A DNA stretch of 64,000 nucleotides, taken from assembly GCA_033856275.1 (NCBI GenBank), contig JAWVFJ010000047.1:115075-179074 (forward strand), read 5' to 3'. The notes beneath the pieces were generated by a model. The model saw only the letters and a program-made list of their open reading frames with translations, had not been told where the DNA came from and did not search any database. The position numbers and the translations under genes were made by a program. Positions 48,460 through 56,616 of the stretch are shown piece after piece. The number at the start of each line of letters is the position of its first letter. Position 1 is the first letter of the stretch. The DNA is from VRUE01 sp033856275 (GTDB lineage Bacteria > Actinomycetota > Thermoleophilia > Solirubrobacterales > 70-9).

Positions 48460-50718
48460 CCCGGTTACGCGAACGACAATCGGCGCCGAAGCGCCCGGCG
48501 CGTAGGGCCAGCGCTCCTCGGGCAGAACCGCCGCCCGAAGCCTGATGCTGGCCGAGCCGCTTATATATCGAAATCGGTAGGCGGCGTGAAAGCGACCGGC
48601 GTGATCGCTGCGCGTTACAAGCACCGGGCGCCAATGCTTTGCGGCGGACTCGTAGTATTGGATCGCAACGAGCTTGCCCCGGCGTGGAAGTGGCGCTCCG
48701 AGACTGCGTACGCGGCCGCTGAAGTCCACGCTCGCGCCAGTGGGCAACTCGCGCGGTGCGACATGGAATTCGACACCACTGCGAACCCGCAGTGTCAGCG
48801 GGCTCCGCTCGGCGGCCTCGAGCCGTGTGTCGCCAGGAAAGGCCACCGCGATCCGGCGTGAAGGGCCAGCCGGTAGGCGCAGCTGGAAGCCACCGTGCGG
48901 GCCCGTCTGCACGGTGTCCACCCTCGCCCGTCCAAGCGCACCTCGGGAAGGCCGAGAGACAATTCGCAGCGTGCGACCGGATAGCCCAGCGCCATCGGCA
49001 TCGAGCAATTGGCCGGTGAGAGCGGCAGCGACGCGGAATGGCACCGTCAGCTCAGTTCCACTACGACCGCGCCAACGCAGCCGGGCGAATACGCGCGCCT
49101 TGGCTCGTACCGGCTCGGCTCGTTTGACGCCGGAGACAGGGCTGCCCGGCAGCTTGCGCACGGTCATCTCGGTGCCATCCGCGCGACGCGTGCTGTTTGC
49201 GGCGTTTCCTGCCGCATCGACCGCGTCAGCGCGAAACACATAAGTCCCGGGACCCAAGTCAGTGGGCAGACGGGCAAGGAGCGTGGCGCTGTCAGCGGAC
49301 TCCCCACGCTGGAACTTCGCCGGCAACTCGGTCCACTGCTCACTGCCGAGACGGCGATAGTGGATTTCTCCGCCGGACGGACCGGAATGAACGTCGCTGA
49401 TCTGCACAACGATCTGGGCCGGAGGCGCGTCCCCGGCGGGAGCTGGCTCGAAGGCGACGCCTGGGGGCACGTCGTCGAAGCGCAGCGGCAGCGAAGCCGC
49501 CGAGGACGCGGTCTCGTTACCCGCCTCATCCCGGAGCCAGACACCGAGCGAGTAGACGCCGGCGCGCGGAACGAAGAGGTTCTGCAGTCCACGGAGATCG
49601 TGTCCGGCGAGGAACTTTGCGCCACTGTCATAGCCCGCCGGGCCGGTGATGCGCCAGGAAGCGCCGCCTATCGGACTCGCTGGACCCTGGTCCGGATTGA
49701 TCCAAGTTGGGTCAAAGTCGTTCGTACGCCGCCATCCGTCCCCGCCGGCGAGGGTGAGTTCGCGCGGATGAGCCGGTGGGTTGTTGTCGATCAGAATCGT
49801 TCTTCCCGGCACGCAGTTCACATTTCCAGCAAAGTCGGTGGCGCAGTGACCGATGTTGTGCGGGCCGTCGCTGAACCCCGTGGTCGAGATCGGGTAGTAG
49901 CCGACGCGGGTAGTGGGACAGGGTCGCATCGCCGTTGCTCGCCACTCGCCGCCGATGGAGACGACGTTGCAGGGATGATCGTGGGCGACGACGGGATGAC
50001 CGTCGATCAGCGCTTCGGTTCTCTTCAACCCCGCTCCCCCGTCCAGGGCGCTGTATTCGAGCTTGCGCTCCCCGCGCAGCCAACCGCCGGCAAGGATGTC
50101 GCCACCCAGCGAGAAGACCGGGAGGAAGTCGTCCTCGATCGTGATCGTCAGGGCACGGATCGCCGACCAGGAGCCGGGGTCGAGGTTGCACCACTTGCTT
50201 TCGGCCTTGGCGCAGAGCAACCGGTCCTCGAGCGCCGGCATCGGGGTGGAAAAGCCGACGACGAACTCGCGAGGGGTCACGTCGGTGCCGGCTGCGGCGG
50301 CGAAAACATCGAAGCCGCCGCTCCAGTTGGCGACGCCGATGCGCTGTTCGATTCCGTCGTGCAGCGCGTGCCACCAGGTGCCGCTGACGCGCGTGATGCC
50401 CGTTCCTTCGGGGGCCTCCCAGCGCCAGCGGGCGTAGCGGGTTCCTGAGACCGTCCCCTGGCCGTCGCGCGTAAGGCTCTTCAGGTGAGCCCCATCGAAT
50501 GAGTCGGCGCCGGGCGGCGTCGCACAATAGGCGTCCGGCCGGAACTTCGCGCCGCCCGTGCTGTCGGCCCAGCCAGCGTCGGCGCCAATGTGCCAGCCGC
50601 ACTGCGCAACCGAGTACTTGCCCGCGGTTGCCTCCTTTGCCGCCAGTAGAAGCAGCGCCAGCGCCAGCGCAACCCCCATCGCAACGATGCGGCCGAAGCC
50701 ACCCCGTGTTCCCGACAT
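48457..50718 (-). CDS. Large secreted protein with Ig-like and carboxypeptidase-regulatory-like domains
   Basis: A 753-residue protein with a signal peptide (VAMGVALALALLLLAAKEATAGKYSVAQCGW). The N-terminal half has paired Cys and a beta-sandwich look. Mid-region blocks VYSLGVWLRDEAGNETAS and TYVFRADAVDAAGNAANST are bacterial Ig/Y_Y_Y-like modules. The C-terminus (LLDADGAGLSGRTLRIVSRP, TGPHGGFQLRLPAGPSR) resembles carboxypeptidase-regulatory-like repeats. Surface or extracellular; function unknown. ATG 50718 has AAGGAGG 4 nt upstream. Typical of Thermoleophilia-style secreted proteins. Confidence 0.82.
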   Translation of the reverse strand: MSGTRGGFGRIVAMGVALALALLLLAAKEATAGKYSVAQCGWHIGADAGWADSTGGAKFRPDAYCATPPGADSFDGAHLKSLTRDGQGTVSGTRYARWRWEAPEGTGITRVSGTWWHALHDGIEQRIGVANWSGGFDVFAAAAGTDVTPREFVVGFSTPMPALEDRLLCAKAESKWCNLDPGSWSAIRALTITIEDDFLPVFSLGGDILAGGWLRGERKLEYSALDGGAGLKRTEALIDGHPVVAHDHPCNVVSIGGEWRATAMRPCPTTRVGYYPISTTGFSDGPHNIGHCATDFAGNVNCVPGRTILIDNNPPAHPRELTLAGGDGWRRTNDFDPTWINPDQGPASPIGGASWRITGPAGYDSGAKFLAGHDLRGLQNLFVPRAGVYSLGVWLRDEAGNETASSAASLPLRFDDVPPGVAFEPAPAGDAPPAQIVVQISDVHSGPSGGEIHYRRLGSEQWTELPAKFQRGESADSATLLARLPTDLGPGTYVFRADAVDAAGNAANSTRRADGTEMTVRKLPGSPVSGVKRAEPVRAKARVFARLRWRGRSGTELTVPFRVAAALTGQLLDADGAGLSGRTLRIVSRPSRGALGRARVDTVQTGPHGGFQLRLPAGPSRRIAVAFPGDTRLEAAERSPLTLRVRSGVEFHVAPRELPTGASVDFSGRVRSLGAPLPRRGKLVAIQYYESAAKHWRPVLVTRSDHAGRFHAAYRFRYISGSASIRLRAAVLPEERWPYAPGASAPIVVRVTG

Positions 50719-50838
50719 AGCCCCTCCTTCGCTCGACCGCATCTGCGGCGGCTAAGGACACGCCAACTCGATCTCTCCCCCCAGCACGCACACGCACCCC
50801 GAAAGCTGCTGTCCAAGCGCCTTTGCGAGAATGATCCA

Positions 50839-51987
50839 ATGCCACTTCCAACGCAGGATCAGATAACCGAGAAGCTGCGAGCCGTGATCGACCCCGAGCT
50901 GCGCCGCTCGATCGTCGAGCTGGGGATGGTTCGCTCTATAGACGTTCGCGAGCGGGGCCGTGTCGAGGTGGTCGTCTCCCTCACTACCGCGGGCTGCCCG
51001 ATCCGCGCGCACTTCGAACAGGCCGTCGCCAAGCAGGTCTCCGAGCTCGACGGAGTGACCGAGGTGGCGGTCGGCTTCGACGTTCTCTCCGACGAAGAGA
51101 AATCCACCCTGCAAAAGACGCTCGGCCGGGGCAAGCTGCCGGCGGGCGCTCTCGCACAGGTGAAAAACGTGATCTGCGTTGCCTCTGGCAAGGGCGGCGT
51201 CGGCAAGTCAACGATGACCGCCAACCTGGCGGCGGCGCTCACCGCTGAAGGTCATTCAGCGGGCGCCCTCGACTGCGACGTCTACGGCTACTCGATCCCG
51301 CGCATGCTCGGCGTCAACAGCAAGCCCGAGGTCAATGCCGAGCGCAAAATCCTGCCCCTGGACGCTCCTAGCGGAGTCAAAGTCATGTCGATCGGCTTCT
51401 TCGTCGAGGACAACTCCGCCGTCGTCTGGCGCGGGCCGATGCTGCACAAGGCGATCCAGCAATTCCTCGAGGACGTCGCATGGGGTGAGCTCGAGTACCT
51501 GCTGCTCGACCTGCCCCCGGGAACCGGCGACGTTTCGATGACGCTGGCCCAATTGCTGCCCCAGGCCAAGTTCGTCATGGTCACAACCCCGCAGCCCGCG
51601 GCTCAATCGGTTGCCAAGCGGGGCGCCGAGATGGCCGCAAAGTTCGATCTCGAGCTGCTCGGAGCGATCGAGAACATGTCGGGATTCACCACCCCCGATG
51701 GCGAGCGCTTCACGATCTTCGGCGAGGGCGGCGGGCAGCTCCTCGCCGACGAACTCGATATCCCCCTGCTCGGCAAGGTGCCGCTCTCGGAGGCGTTGCG
51801 CGAGCACGCCGACGTTGGCGTCCCCCTAGTCACCTCCGAACCGGATTCCCCAGCTGCACAGGCGATTCGCCAGGCTGCTCGCGGCATCGTTGCCGCTACA
51901 CCGCAGGAGCTGCCGGTTCTGCAGGCAACCCCAGCGACGGCCGAAGCGCCGCCGGTCAGTGGCACGGCGCTCCCCGTCATCCAGTAG
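50839..51987 (+). CDS. mrp: Mrp/ApbC-family Fe-S carrier ATPase with N-terminal MIP18 domain
   Basis: A 382-residue protein. Residues 1-85 form a MIP18 (DUF59) domain (VIDPELRRSIVELGM, TTAGCPIRAHFEQAV). Then the ParA-like deviant Walker A GKGGVGKST, CDVYGYSIPRMLG, WRGPMLHKAIQQFL and LLLDLPPGTGDVSMTL; the CxxC pair usual in Nbp35 is not seen, as in many bacterial Mrp proteins. Binds and transfers Fe-S clusters. GAGAAT 6 nt before the ATG may be its -10. Confidence 0.95.
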   Translation: MPLPTQDQITEKLRAVIDPELRRSIVELGMVRSIDVRERGRVEVVVSLTTAGCPIRAHFEQAVAKQVSELDGVTEVAVGFDVLSDEEKSTLQKTLGRGKLPAGALAQVKNVICVASGKGGVGKSTMTANLAAALTAEGHSAGALDCDVYGYSIPRMLGVNSKPEVNAERKILPLDAPSGVKVMSIGFFVEDNSAVVWRGPMLHKAIQQFLEDVAWGELEYLLLDLPPGTGDVSMTLAQLLPQAKFVMVTTPQPAAQSVAKRGAEMAAKFDLELLGAIENMSGFTTPDGERFTIFGEGGGQLLADELDIPLLGKVPLSEALREHADVGVPLVTSEPDSPAAQAIRQAARGIVAATPQELPVLQATPATAEAPPVSGTALPVIQ

Positions 51988-52040
51988 CGCGAGCGGGCCG
52001 GCCCCCGTTTCCGCGGTCGGCCGACCCGGCCCGGCACTCA

Positions 52041-52100
52041 CTAGTTGTGCTTGAACACTTGCACGCTTGGCATGACAGCGGTCACTTTGCTGATCGTCAT
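52041..52100 (-). CDS. Possible 19-residue peptide with strong Shine-Dalgarno
   Basis: ATG 52100 encodes MTISKVTAVMPSVQVFKHN and a TAG stop. GGGAGGT lies 8 nt upstream, one of the best Shine-Dalgarno matches in the window, in a gap between mrp and the divergent HTH regulator. Could be a leader peptide, signalling peptide or RiPP precursor; no modification enzyme is adjacent. Too short to be certain. Confidence 0.35.
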   Translation of the reverse strand: MTISKVTAVMPSVQVFKHN

Positions 52101-52272
52101 CCCAGCCACCTCCCTTCCCTTCGGCTGCCCGTCTGATCGGGATCGGGAGGGAATACTAAAAAAAAGTTAAGTATTAAGGTCTAGCTGAGTGCAGTCGTCA
52201 CCAATCAGGGAAACTTGCTTATCCTCCGGCGCGCTTTAGCAATCGGATAGCTCTTAACTGGAGGGATCAGCC

Positions 52273-52896
52273 TTGGCGACGACCGCAAAAGGGCAAAGGA
52301 GAAGCATCGATGAGGCGGTGGCCTACGCCATCGGCCATCGGATTAGGATCGACGCCCTTTCGATCCTCAACGAAGGTACGGCCAGCCCCAACGAAATCGC
52401 CAAGATAATCGGCGAGGGGGTCAGCAAGGTCGGCCACCACGTCAAGGAACTGTTCGACTCCGGCTGCATCGAATTCGTCGGTACCGAGCAAAGGCGGGGT
52501 GCGACCGAGCACTTTTACCGGGCGATCGCAAGGCCGTTCATCAGTGACGAGGAAGCACGCCAACTGCCGCCCGAGACAAAACGTGAGTTCGCTGCCCTCA
52601 TCCTGCAGGCGATCATGGCTGAGGGCCTGGCCTCCCTGCGTGCCGGAAAGATGGATGTTGACGAGGACATCTGGATGAGCTGGCGCTCGGTCAGCCTCGA
52701 CGAGAAGGGACGGCGCGAAGTCGCCGATGAGCAAGCCGCCTCCTACGCACGTATCGAGGCGATCGAGGCCAAGAGCACTGCCCGGCTGCTCGAGTCAGAA
52801 GAGGTCGGGACCTCTACGGTGATCGCCGCGATGGGGTTCGAACGCAGCCGCTCGGGTCGTCCTCCCGGGGAGCGCCTTGCAACCAATGAGACCTAG
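52273..52896 (+). CDS. ArsR-like winged-helix transcriptional regulator
   Basis: A 207-residue protein. HRIRIDALSILNEGTASPNEIAKIIGEGVSKVGHHVKELFDSGCIEFVGTEQRRGATEHFYRA is an ArsR/PadR-like winged HTH with a wing ending in EHFYRA. The C-terminal half is a helical sensor or dimer domain (EVADEQAASYARIEAIEAKS). TTG 52273 is supported by GGAGG 8 nt upstream. The stretch upstream (52150-52260) is AT-rich with an A-run. Regulatory target unknown; divergent from the possible peptide gene. Confidence 0.85.
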   Translation: MATTAKGQRRSIDEAVAYAIGHRIRIDALSILNEGTASPNEIAKIIGEGVSKVGHHVKELFDSGCIEFVGTEQRRGATEHFYRAIARPFISDEEARQLPPETKREFAALILQAIMAEGLASLRAGKMDVDEDIWMSWRSVSLDEKGRREVADEQAASYARIEAIEAKSTARLLESEEVGTSTVIAAMGFERSRSGRPPGERLATNET

Positions 52897-53243
52897 CGAC
52901 AGTGTCACCGCTCGTCTGATTGATAGCTGGGAGGGCGGCCAAGACAGCGCCGCCCTCCCAGTCCATCGAGCAAGCATCGGGGCCAGTGCCAGGAAGTCTC
53001 ATGCTGACGACCTAGCGGGCGACCCGACGCATTAGCGATGTTAAAGGTAAAAAATGGTGCACTGCGCCGAGAATGGACATGGGTGACAACGCTCATCGCG
53101 GTCTTGCTGCAAAGTGCGGAAAGGCGGGCTTCTATGCCACATCGTGAGATTTTGTGTCGTTAATTCGGTACGTCGCGAGTACCTAATGGGCTTAAGCGTT
53201 GGCCGTGCTCTTTATCAATTGTTCGGGCCGATCCCTGTGGGCG
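52897..53243. other. Intergenic stretch, 347 bp
   Basis: No supported gene. Contains the hairpin at 52927-52961; the part 53040-53220 is AT-richer and shows nothing recognisable. Confidence 0.4.
52927..52961. terminator. Strong GC hairpin after the HTH regulator
   Basis: A perfect 13-bp stem CTGGGAGGGCGGC/GCCGCCCTCCCAG with 9-nt loop, 31 bp past the stop. No T-run follows, so it may terminate with Rho or stabilise the 3' end. Confidence 0.5.
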
Positions 53244-53819
53244 TCAGCGCGCCTCGCGCCACATAGTCGAGCAGGTCAGCCGTCCGTCAGGCCGCTGGAA
53301 CTCGCCAACTCGCACGAAGCCGAGGCGTTCGTAACGGGGATCGTTCTGCGGATTGCTCGACTCCAGGTAGGCTGGCATCTCCTCAGAGTCGATCTTGGCG
53401 AGATTGTCGGCAAGCAAGGCCATTCCCAATCCTCTGCCGCGATGGTCCGGATGCGTGCCGAGCAGGCTCAAGTAGTAATGAGGCGGCTGATCTGGATGGG
53501 TGGCGTCCAGACGCGCGAACAGCGACTCGACCGCAGCTGCGCGCGAGCCGATCAGCTCGTTGAGTAGCGGCCCGAGCGCCGCCTCCTCGTCATCGGTCAC
53601 CTCAACCCCCCCGGGCGGAATCCAAACGGATGCAGCCGCGCAATCGTCGGCCACCCAAACCCACGGATAGCGCATTGCGCTTGAGATCAGCATGCGCCAG
53701 AGATCGGCGAGACCTTCACGCGGAAAGGCCCAGCTCCACAGCGGATCGGCTTCAAATGCGGCGGTGAGCGTCGCGGTTATCCCGTCGACATCATGCTCGG
53801 TTGCGACACGAGCCTCCAT
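53244..53819 (-). CDS. GNAT-family N-acetyltransferase
   Basis: A 191-residue protein. LLGTHPDHRGRGLGMALLADNL is the acetyl-CoA-binding motif A (Q/RxxGxG/A) and MPAYLESSNPQNDPRYERLGFVRVGEF the C-terminal strand pair. Similar to actinobacterial puromycin-acetyltransferase-like GNATs; substrate unknown. TAGGCT (53830-53835) is 10 nt before the ATG. Monocistronic. Confidence 0.92.
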   Translation of the reverse strand: MEARVATEHDVDGITATLTAAFEADPLWSWAFPREGLADLWRMLISSAMRYPWVWVADDCAAASVWIPPGGVEVTDDEEAALGPLLNELIGSRAAAVESLFARLDATHPDQPPHYYLSLLGTHPDHRGRGLGMALLADNLAKIDSEEMPAYLESSNPQNDPRYERLGFVRVGEFQRPDGRLTCSTMWREAR

Positions 53820-53829
53820 CGCAACCGAG

Positions 53830-53835
53830 AGCCTA
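53830..53835 (-). promoter_or_regulatory. -10 hexamer TAGGCT of the GNAT gene
   Basis: TAGGCT then 10 nt then ATG 53819. Confidence 0.4.
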
Positions 53836-54076
53836 CTTCAGGCGCTCGCCTTTGCGTGGGGGCGGCTGCCGATGACCCCGACATCCTTCTCTCCCGATGG
53901 CGCAACCCTTGCCGTCACTACCCCGGGGCAAACGGGAGGCCGGATGCGCTGGAGGTGCGCCTCGACGGAAGCGGCGCCACCTTGCTCGTACACGACGCGC
54001 TGGACCCGGCGCCGGGTGTCGATCTCGAACGCCGGGTTGCGCCTATCCGGTAATAGCCGGCCGTCGCAATCCAGCC

Positions 54077-54349
54077 TCAGGCGTTGGCCTTGCTCTTGTA
54101 GTACTCGGCGTTGATCTCGGCGTACTTCGCCCACTCGGCCGGGAGCTGATCCTCGGCAAAGCAAGCATCTACAGGGCAGGCCTCGACGCAGGCATCGCAG
54201 TCAATGCACTCGTCCGGATCGATGTAGAGCATCTCAACCGAGTCGTAGTCGGGCTCGTCCGGCGTCGGGTGGATGCAGTCGACGGGACAGACCTCGACAC
54301 ATGAATTGTCCTTCTGGCCGATACATGGCTCGGCGATGACGTAGGTCAT
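54077..54349 (-). CDS. fdxA: 7Fe-type (3Fe-4S/4Fe-4S) ferredoxin
   Basis: A 90-residue protein. MTYVIAEPCIGQKDNSCVEVCPVDCIH and YIDPDECIDCDACVEACPVDACF carry the two Cys clusters; the first keeps C-x7-C...CP as in the seven-iron ferredoxins of Actinobacteria, and the C-terminal helix (EWAKYAEINAEYY) is present. An electron carrier that could serve the P450 or Rieske enzymes in the window. AGGAG 11 nt upstream. Confidence 0.93.
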   Translation of the reverse strand: MTYVIAEPCIGQKDNSCVEVCPVDCIHPTPDEPDYDSVEMLYIDPDECIDCDACVEACPVDACFAEDQLPAEWAKYAEINAEYYKSKANA

Positions 54350-54458
54350 TCGAGGTTTATCTCCTGAGTCGTCGTTTCGGTGCCGCCGGAGGCTCATTGC
54401 CCCCGCCAAAGCGCGGACGCACATTTTACGGATTGGGCGGCGGATGACGCTCCCCCAC

Positions 54459-54464
54459 TAGCAT
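54459..54464 (+). promoter_or_regulatory. -10 hexamer TAGCAT, leaderless spacing
   Basis: TAGCAT then 8 nt then ATG 54473. Confidence 0.5.
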
Positions 54465-54472
54465 CGGCGTTG

Positions 54473-55354
54473 ATGCTGCTGCTGACAGGGGCGACTGGAA
54501 GCGTTGGATCACGGCTGCTGCCGCTGCTGCTCGAGCGCGGCGAAGACGTGCGCTGCCTGGTGCGCGAGCCACGGCGACTGGGCGCCCGGCGGGTCGACGT
54601 TCAGATCGCGCTCGGTGACCTGGGTGAGATGTCGGATCCATATCTAGTGCGACAGGCGCTGCGCGGGGTCGACACCGTGGTCCACCTGGCGGCGACTATC
54701 CGCGACCAACCTCCCCGGCGAATCGAGGAGCTGAATGGGCTGGCGACGGTGCGGTTGCTGCGCGCCGCCGAGCGCAGCGGCGTCAGCCGCTTCGTCTTCT
54801 TCAGCGCCCTCAACGCCTCAGCCACCCAGCGAACCCGTTTCTTTCGCGCTAAGTGGCTAGCTGAGCAGGCCGTTGCTTCCTCTGCGTTGCAGACGACGAT
54901 CTTTGTGCCCTCGATCGTCTATGACCGCTCGGACCCGTGGATAACTCTGCTGCGCCGCTTCTCCTTCCTGCCGGTGCTGCCCGTCTCCGGCACCGGTCGC
55001 GCTCGCTTCGAGCCGATCTGGGCTAGCGATGCCGCGCGTTGCGTCGTCGCCGCCCTGGAACGGAGCCAGCGCCCCCGCTACGAACTGGCCGGGCCCGAGG
55101 CTCTCAGCTACAACGAGATGTCAGATCTGGTCAGCCGGATCGCTGGGCGTCCGCGGCCACTCGTCCACCTACCCCTGCCCCTCGTCCGCTCCAGCCTGAT
55201 CGCGGCCCGCTCCCTTTTCGGCGAGGCCGTGTTTGCAACCTGGGAGGAGGCGGAGCTGATGGAGGTTCCGATGGTCAGCGAGCGCGGCACCGCCGACGCG
55301 GAGGAGCTTGGAGTCGAGCCAAGAAGGATGGACGATGTACTGGAGGGCGATTAG
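54473..55354 (+). CDS. NAD(P)-binding NmrA/complex I-like atypical SDR
   Basis: A 293-residue protein. LLTGATGSVGSRLL is the GxxGxxG loop, and VRCLVREPRRLGA with VDTVVHLAAT the second and fourth strand blocks. Similar to NADH-ubiquinone 39-kDa-subunit-like SDRs. ATG 54473 follows TAGCAT by 8 nt. Its last 20 bp overlap the GH26-like gene start, so the two are translationally coupled, an unexpected pairing. Confidence 0.88.
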   Translation: MLLLTGATGSVGSRLLPLLLERGEDVRCLVREPRRLGARRVDVQIALGDLGEMSDPYLVRQALRGVDTVVHLAATIRDQPPRRIEELNGLATVRLLRAAERSGVSRFVFFSALNASATQRTRFFRAKWLAEQAVASSALQTTIFVPSIVYDRSDPWITLLRRFSFLPVLPVSGTGRARFEPIWASDAARCVVAALERSQRPRYELAGPEALSYNEMSDLVSRIAGRPRPLVHLPLPLVRSSLIAARSLFGEAVFATWEEAELMEVPMVSERGTADAEELGVEPRRMDDVLEGD

Positions 55355-56429
55355 ACAGGCGGCGGTGCTGGCGGTCGTGCTGGCCGCGACCTTCGGCAGC
55401 CAAGCTCGCGCGCTCACACTCGTCCCGCCAAAGCCCGGTGTCCTCTTCGGCGCCAGCGACCAGGGGACGACACAGCAGTTCAACGAATTCACCGAACTGC
55501 TCACCAAGCACCCGGCGCTGCTCGAGACCTTCCATCCCTGGGGAAACAGCCTCAACCAAGCCTACGAACGCTGGCGCGAAACCGCAACGCGGCCAGTCCT
55601 AGCCATCTCCACCATCGACGACCAGACGCTGAATGAGCTGATCACGCCGGAGCAGATTGCCCTCGGCGCCGGTGACGATTACCTGCTGCAGCTCAACGAT
55701 TTCTTTGCCAAACACGGGCTGCCCGCCTACATCAGGCCGCTGGGCGAGCCCAATCGCTGCCTCAACGCCTGGTCGGCCGTCAACTGCGATGGCACGCAAA
55801 GGGGCGGCGAACACACCACCGGCTGGTACAGGCAGGCATTCCGGCGCATCGTCGCGATCGTGCGTGGCGGCCAGACGCTGGAAGGGATCAACGCGACCCT
55901 TGCCGAAATTGGCCTGCCGCCGCTCAACCGGGCCAAAGGCCCGAATCCGACCAGTCTGCCCGCTGCGCCGGTGAGCATCGTCTGGAGCCCGCTGCCGGGC
56001 GGCTCGCCCCGGGTGAAAGGCAATTTTCCCGGCAACTACTGGCCGGGTGCCCGCTGGGTCGACTGGGCCGGCACCGACTTCTACTCCGAATATCCGGTCT
56101 GGAAAGACCTCAACCGCTTCTACTCCGGGAAGCAGTGGAAGGGAAAGCCACTCGCGATCACCGAGTGGGCCGTCTCGGGCAAAGACGAACCTCGCTTCGT
56201 CAAACAACTGGTCGCCTGGACCGCCAAGCACCCACGTATCCGCATGTTCGTCTACTACAACGGCTTCGGCCCCGGCGCAAACACCTACGACTTGCGCTTG
56301 TACCCGCGCACGACCAACACCCTGCGCCTCAAGCTCCGCCGTCCCAGCTTCCTCCAGTACGCCGAATACAACGCCGGCACCCTGCCGCCCCTACCCCCGC
56401 CTCCGCCAAAAACCTCGACAACCAAATAA
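55335..56429 (+). CDS. GH26-like secreted glycoside hydrolase (complete paralogue)
   Basis: 364 residues from ATG 55335 (AGAAGGA 7 nt upstream) with a signal peptide (AIRQAAVLAVVLAATFGSQARA). GASDQGTTQQFNEFTELL begins the barrel, RPLGEPNRCLNAW bears the putative acid/base Glu, GTDFYSE the strand before, and AITEWAVS the nucleophile Glu. FVYYNGFGPG and a Pro-rich C-terminus end it. Strong full-length similarity to the gene at the left window edge. Family placement in GH26 is by motif; substrate unknown. Confidence 0.75.
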   Translation: MYWRAIRQAAVLAVVLAATFGSQARALTLVPPKPGVLFGASDQGTTQQFNEFTELLTKHPALLETFHPWGNSLNQAYERWRETATRPVLAISTIDDQTLNELITPEQIALGAGDDYLLQLNDFFAKHGLPAYIRPLGEPNRCLNAWSAVNCDGTQRGGEHTTGWYRQAFRRIVAIVRGGQTLEGINATLAEIGLPPLNRAKGPNPTSLPAAPVSIVWSPLPGGSPRVKGNFPGNYWPGARWVDWAGTDFYSEYPVWKDLNRFYSGKQWKGKPLAITEWAVSGKDEPRFVKQLVAWTAKHPRIRMFVYYNGFGPGANTYDLRLYPRTTNTLRLKLRRPSFLQYAEYNAGTLPPLPPPPPKTSTTK

Positions 56430-56508
56430 ACGCCGACGCGCGGGCCTGTCTCGGAAGATCCGGGGTGTGCGGCTGGCAAGCCGCCGGCTCAATCAGGGCA
56501 AGAACGCA

Positions 56509-56541
56509 AGGAGCCCGGATAGCAGCGCTATCCGGGCTCCT
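56509..56541. terminator. Bidirectional hairpin between GH26-like and groEL
   Basis: A perfect 15-bp stem AGGAGCCCGGATAGC/GCTATCCGGGCTCCT with a 3-nt loop, between two convergent genes; a likely shared terminator. Confidence 0.65.
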
Positions 56542-56616
56542 GAGGACGCCGCCCTGAGCCCGATTCGCCGCCCGCCAGGCGTGCGGACCGGGCTTTCGAG
56601 CCAGGTCTGCGCGTCG

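Noticed and set aside
53820..54076. Plus-strand frames between GNAT and ferredoxin genes, one with a PD40-like TSFSPDGATLAVTT
   Set aside because: Too short for even one propeller blade pair, no start signal, competing frames on both strands.
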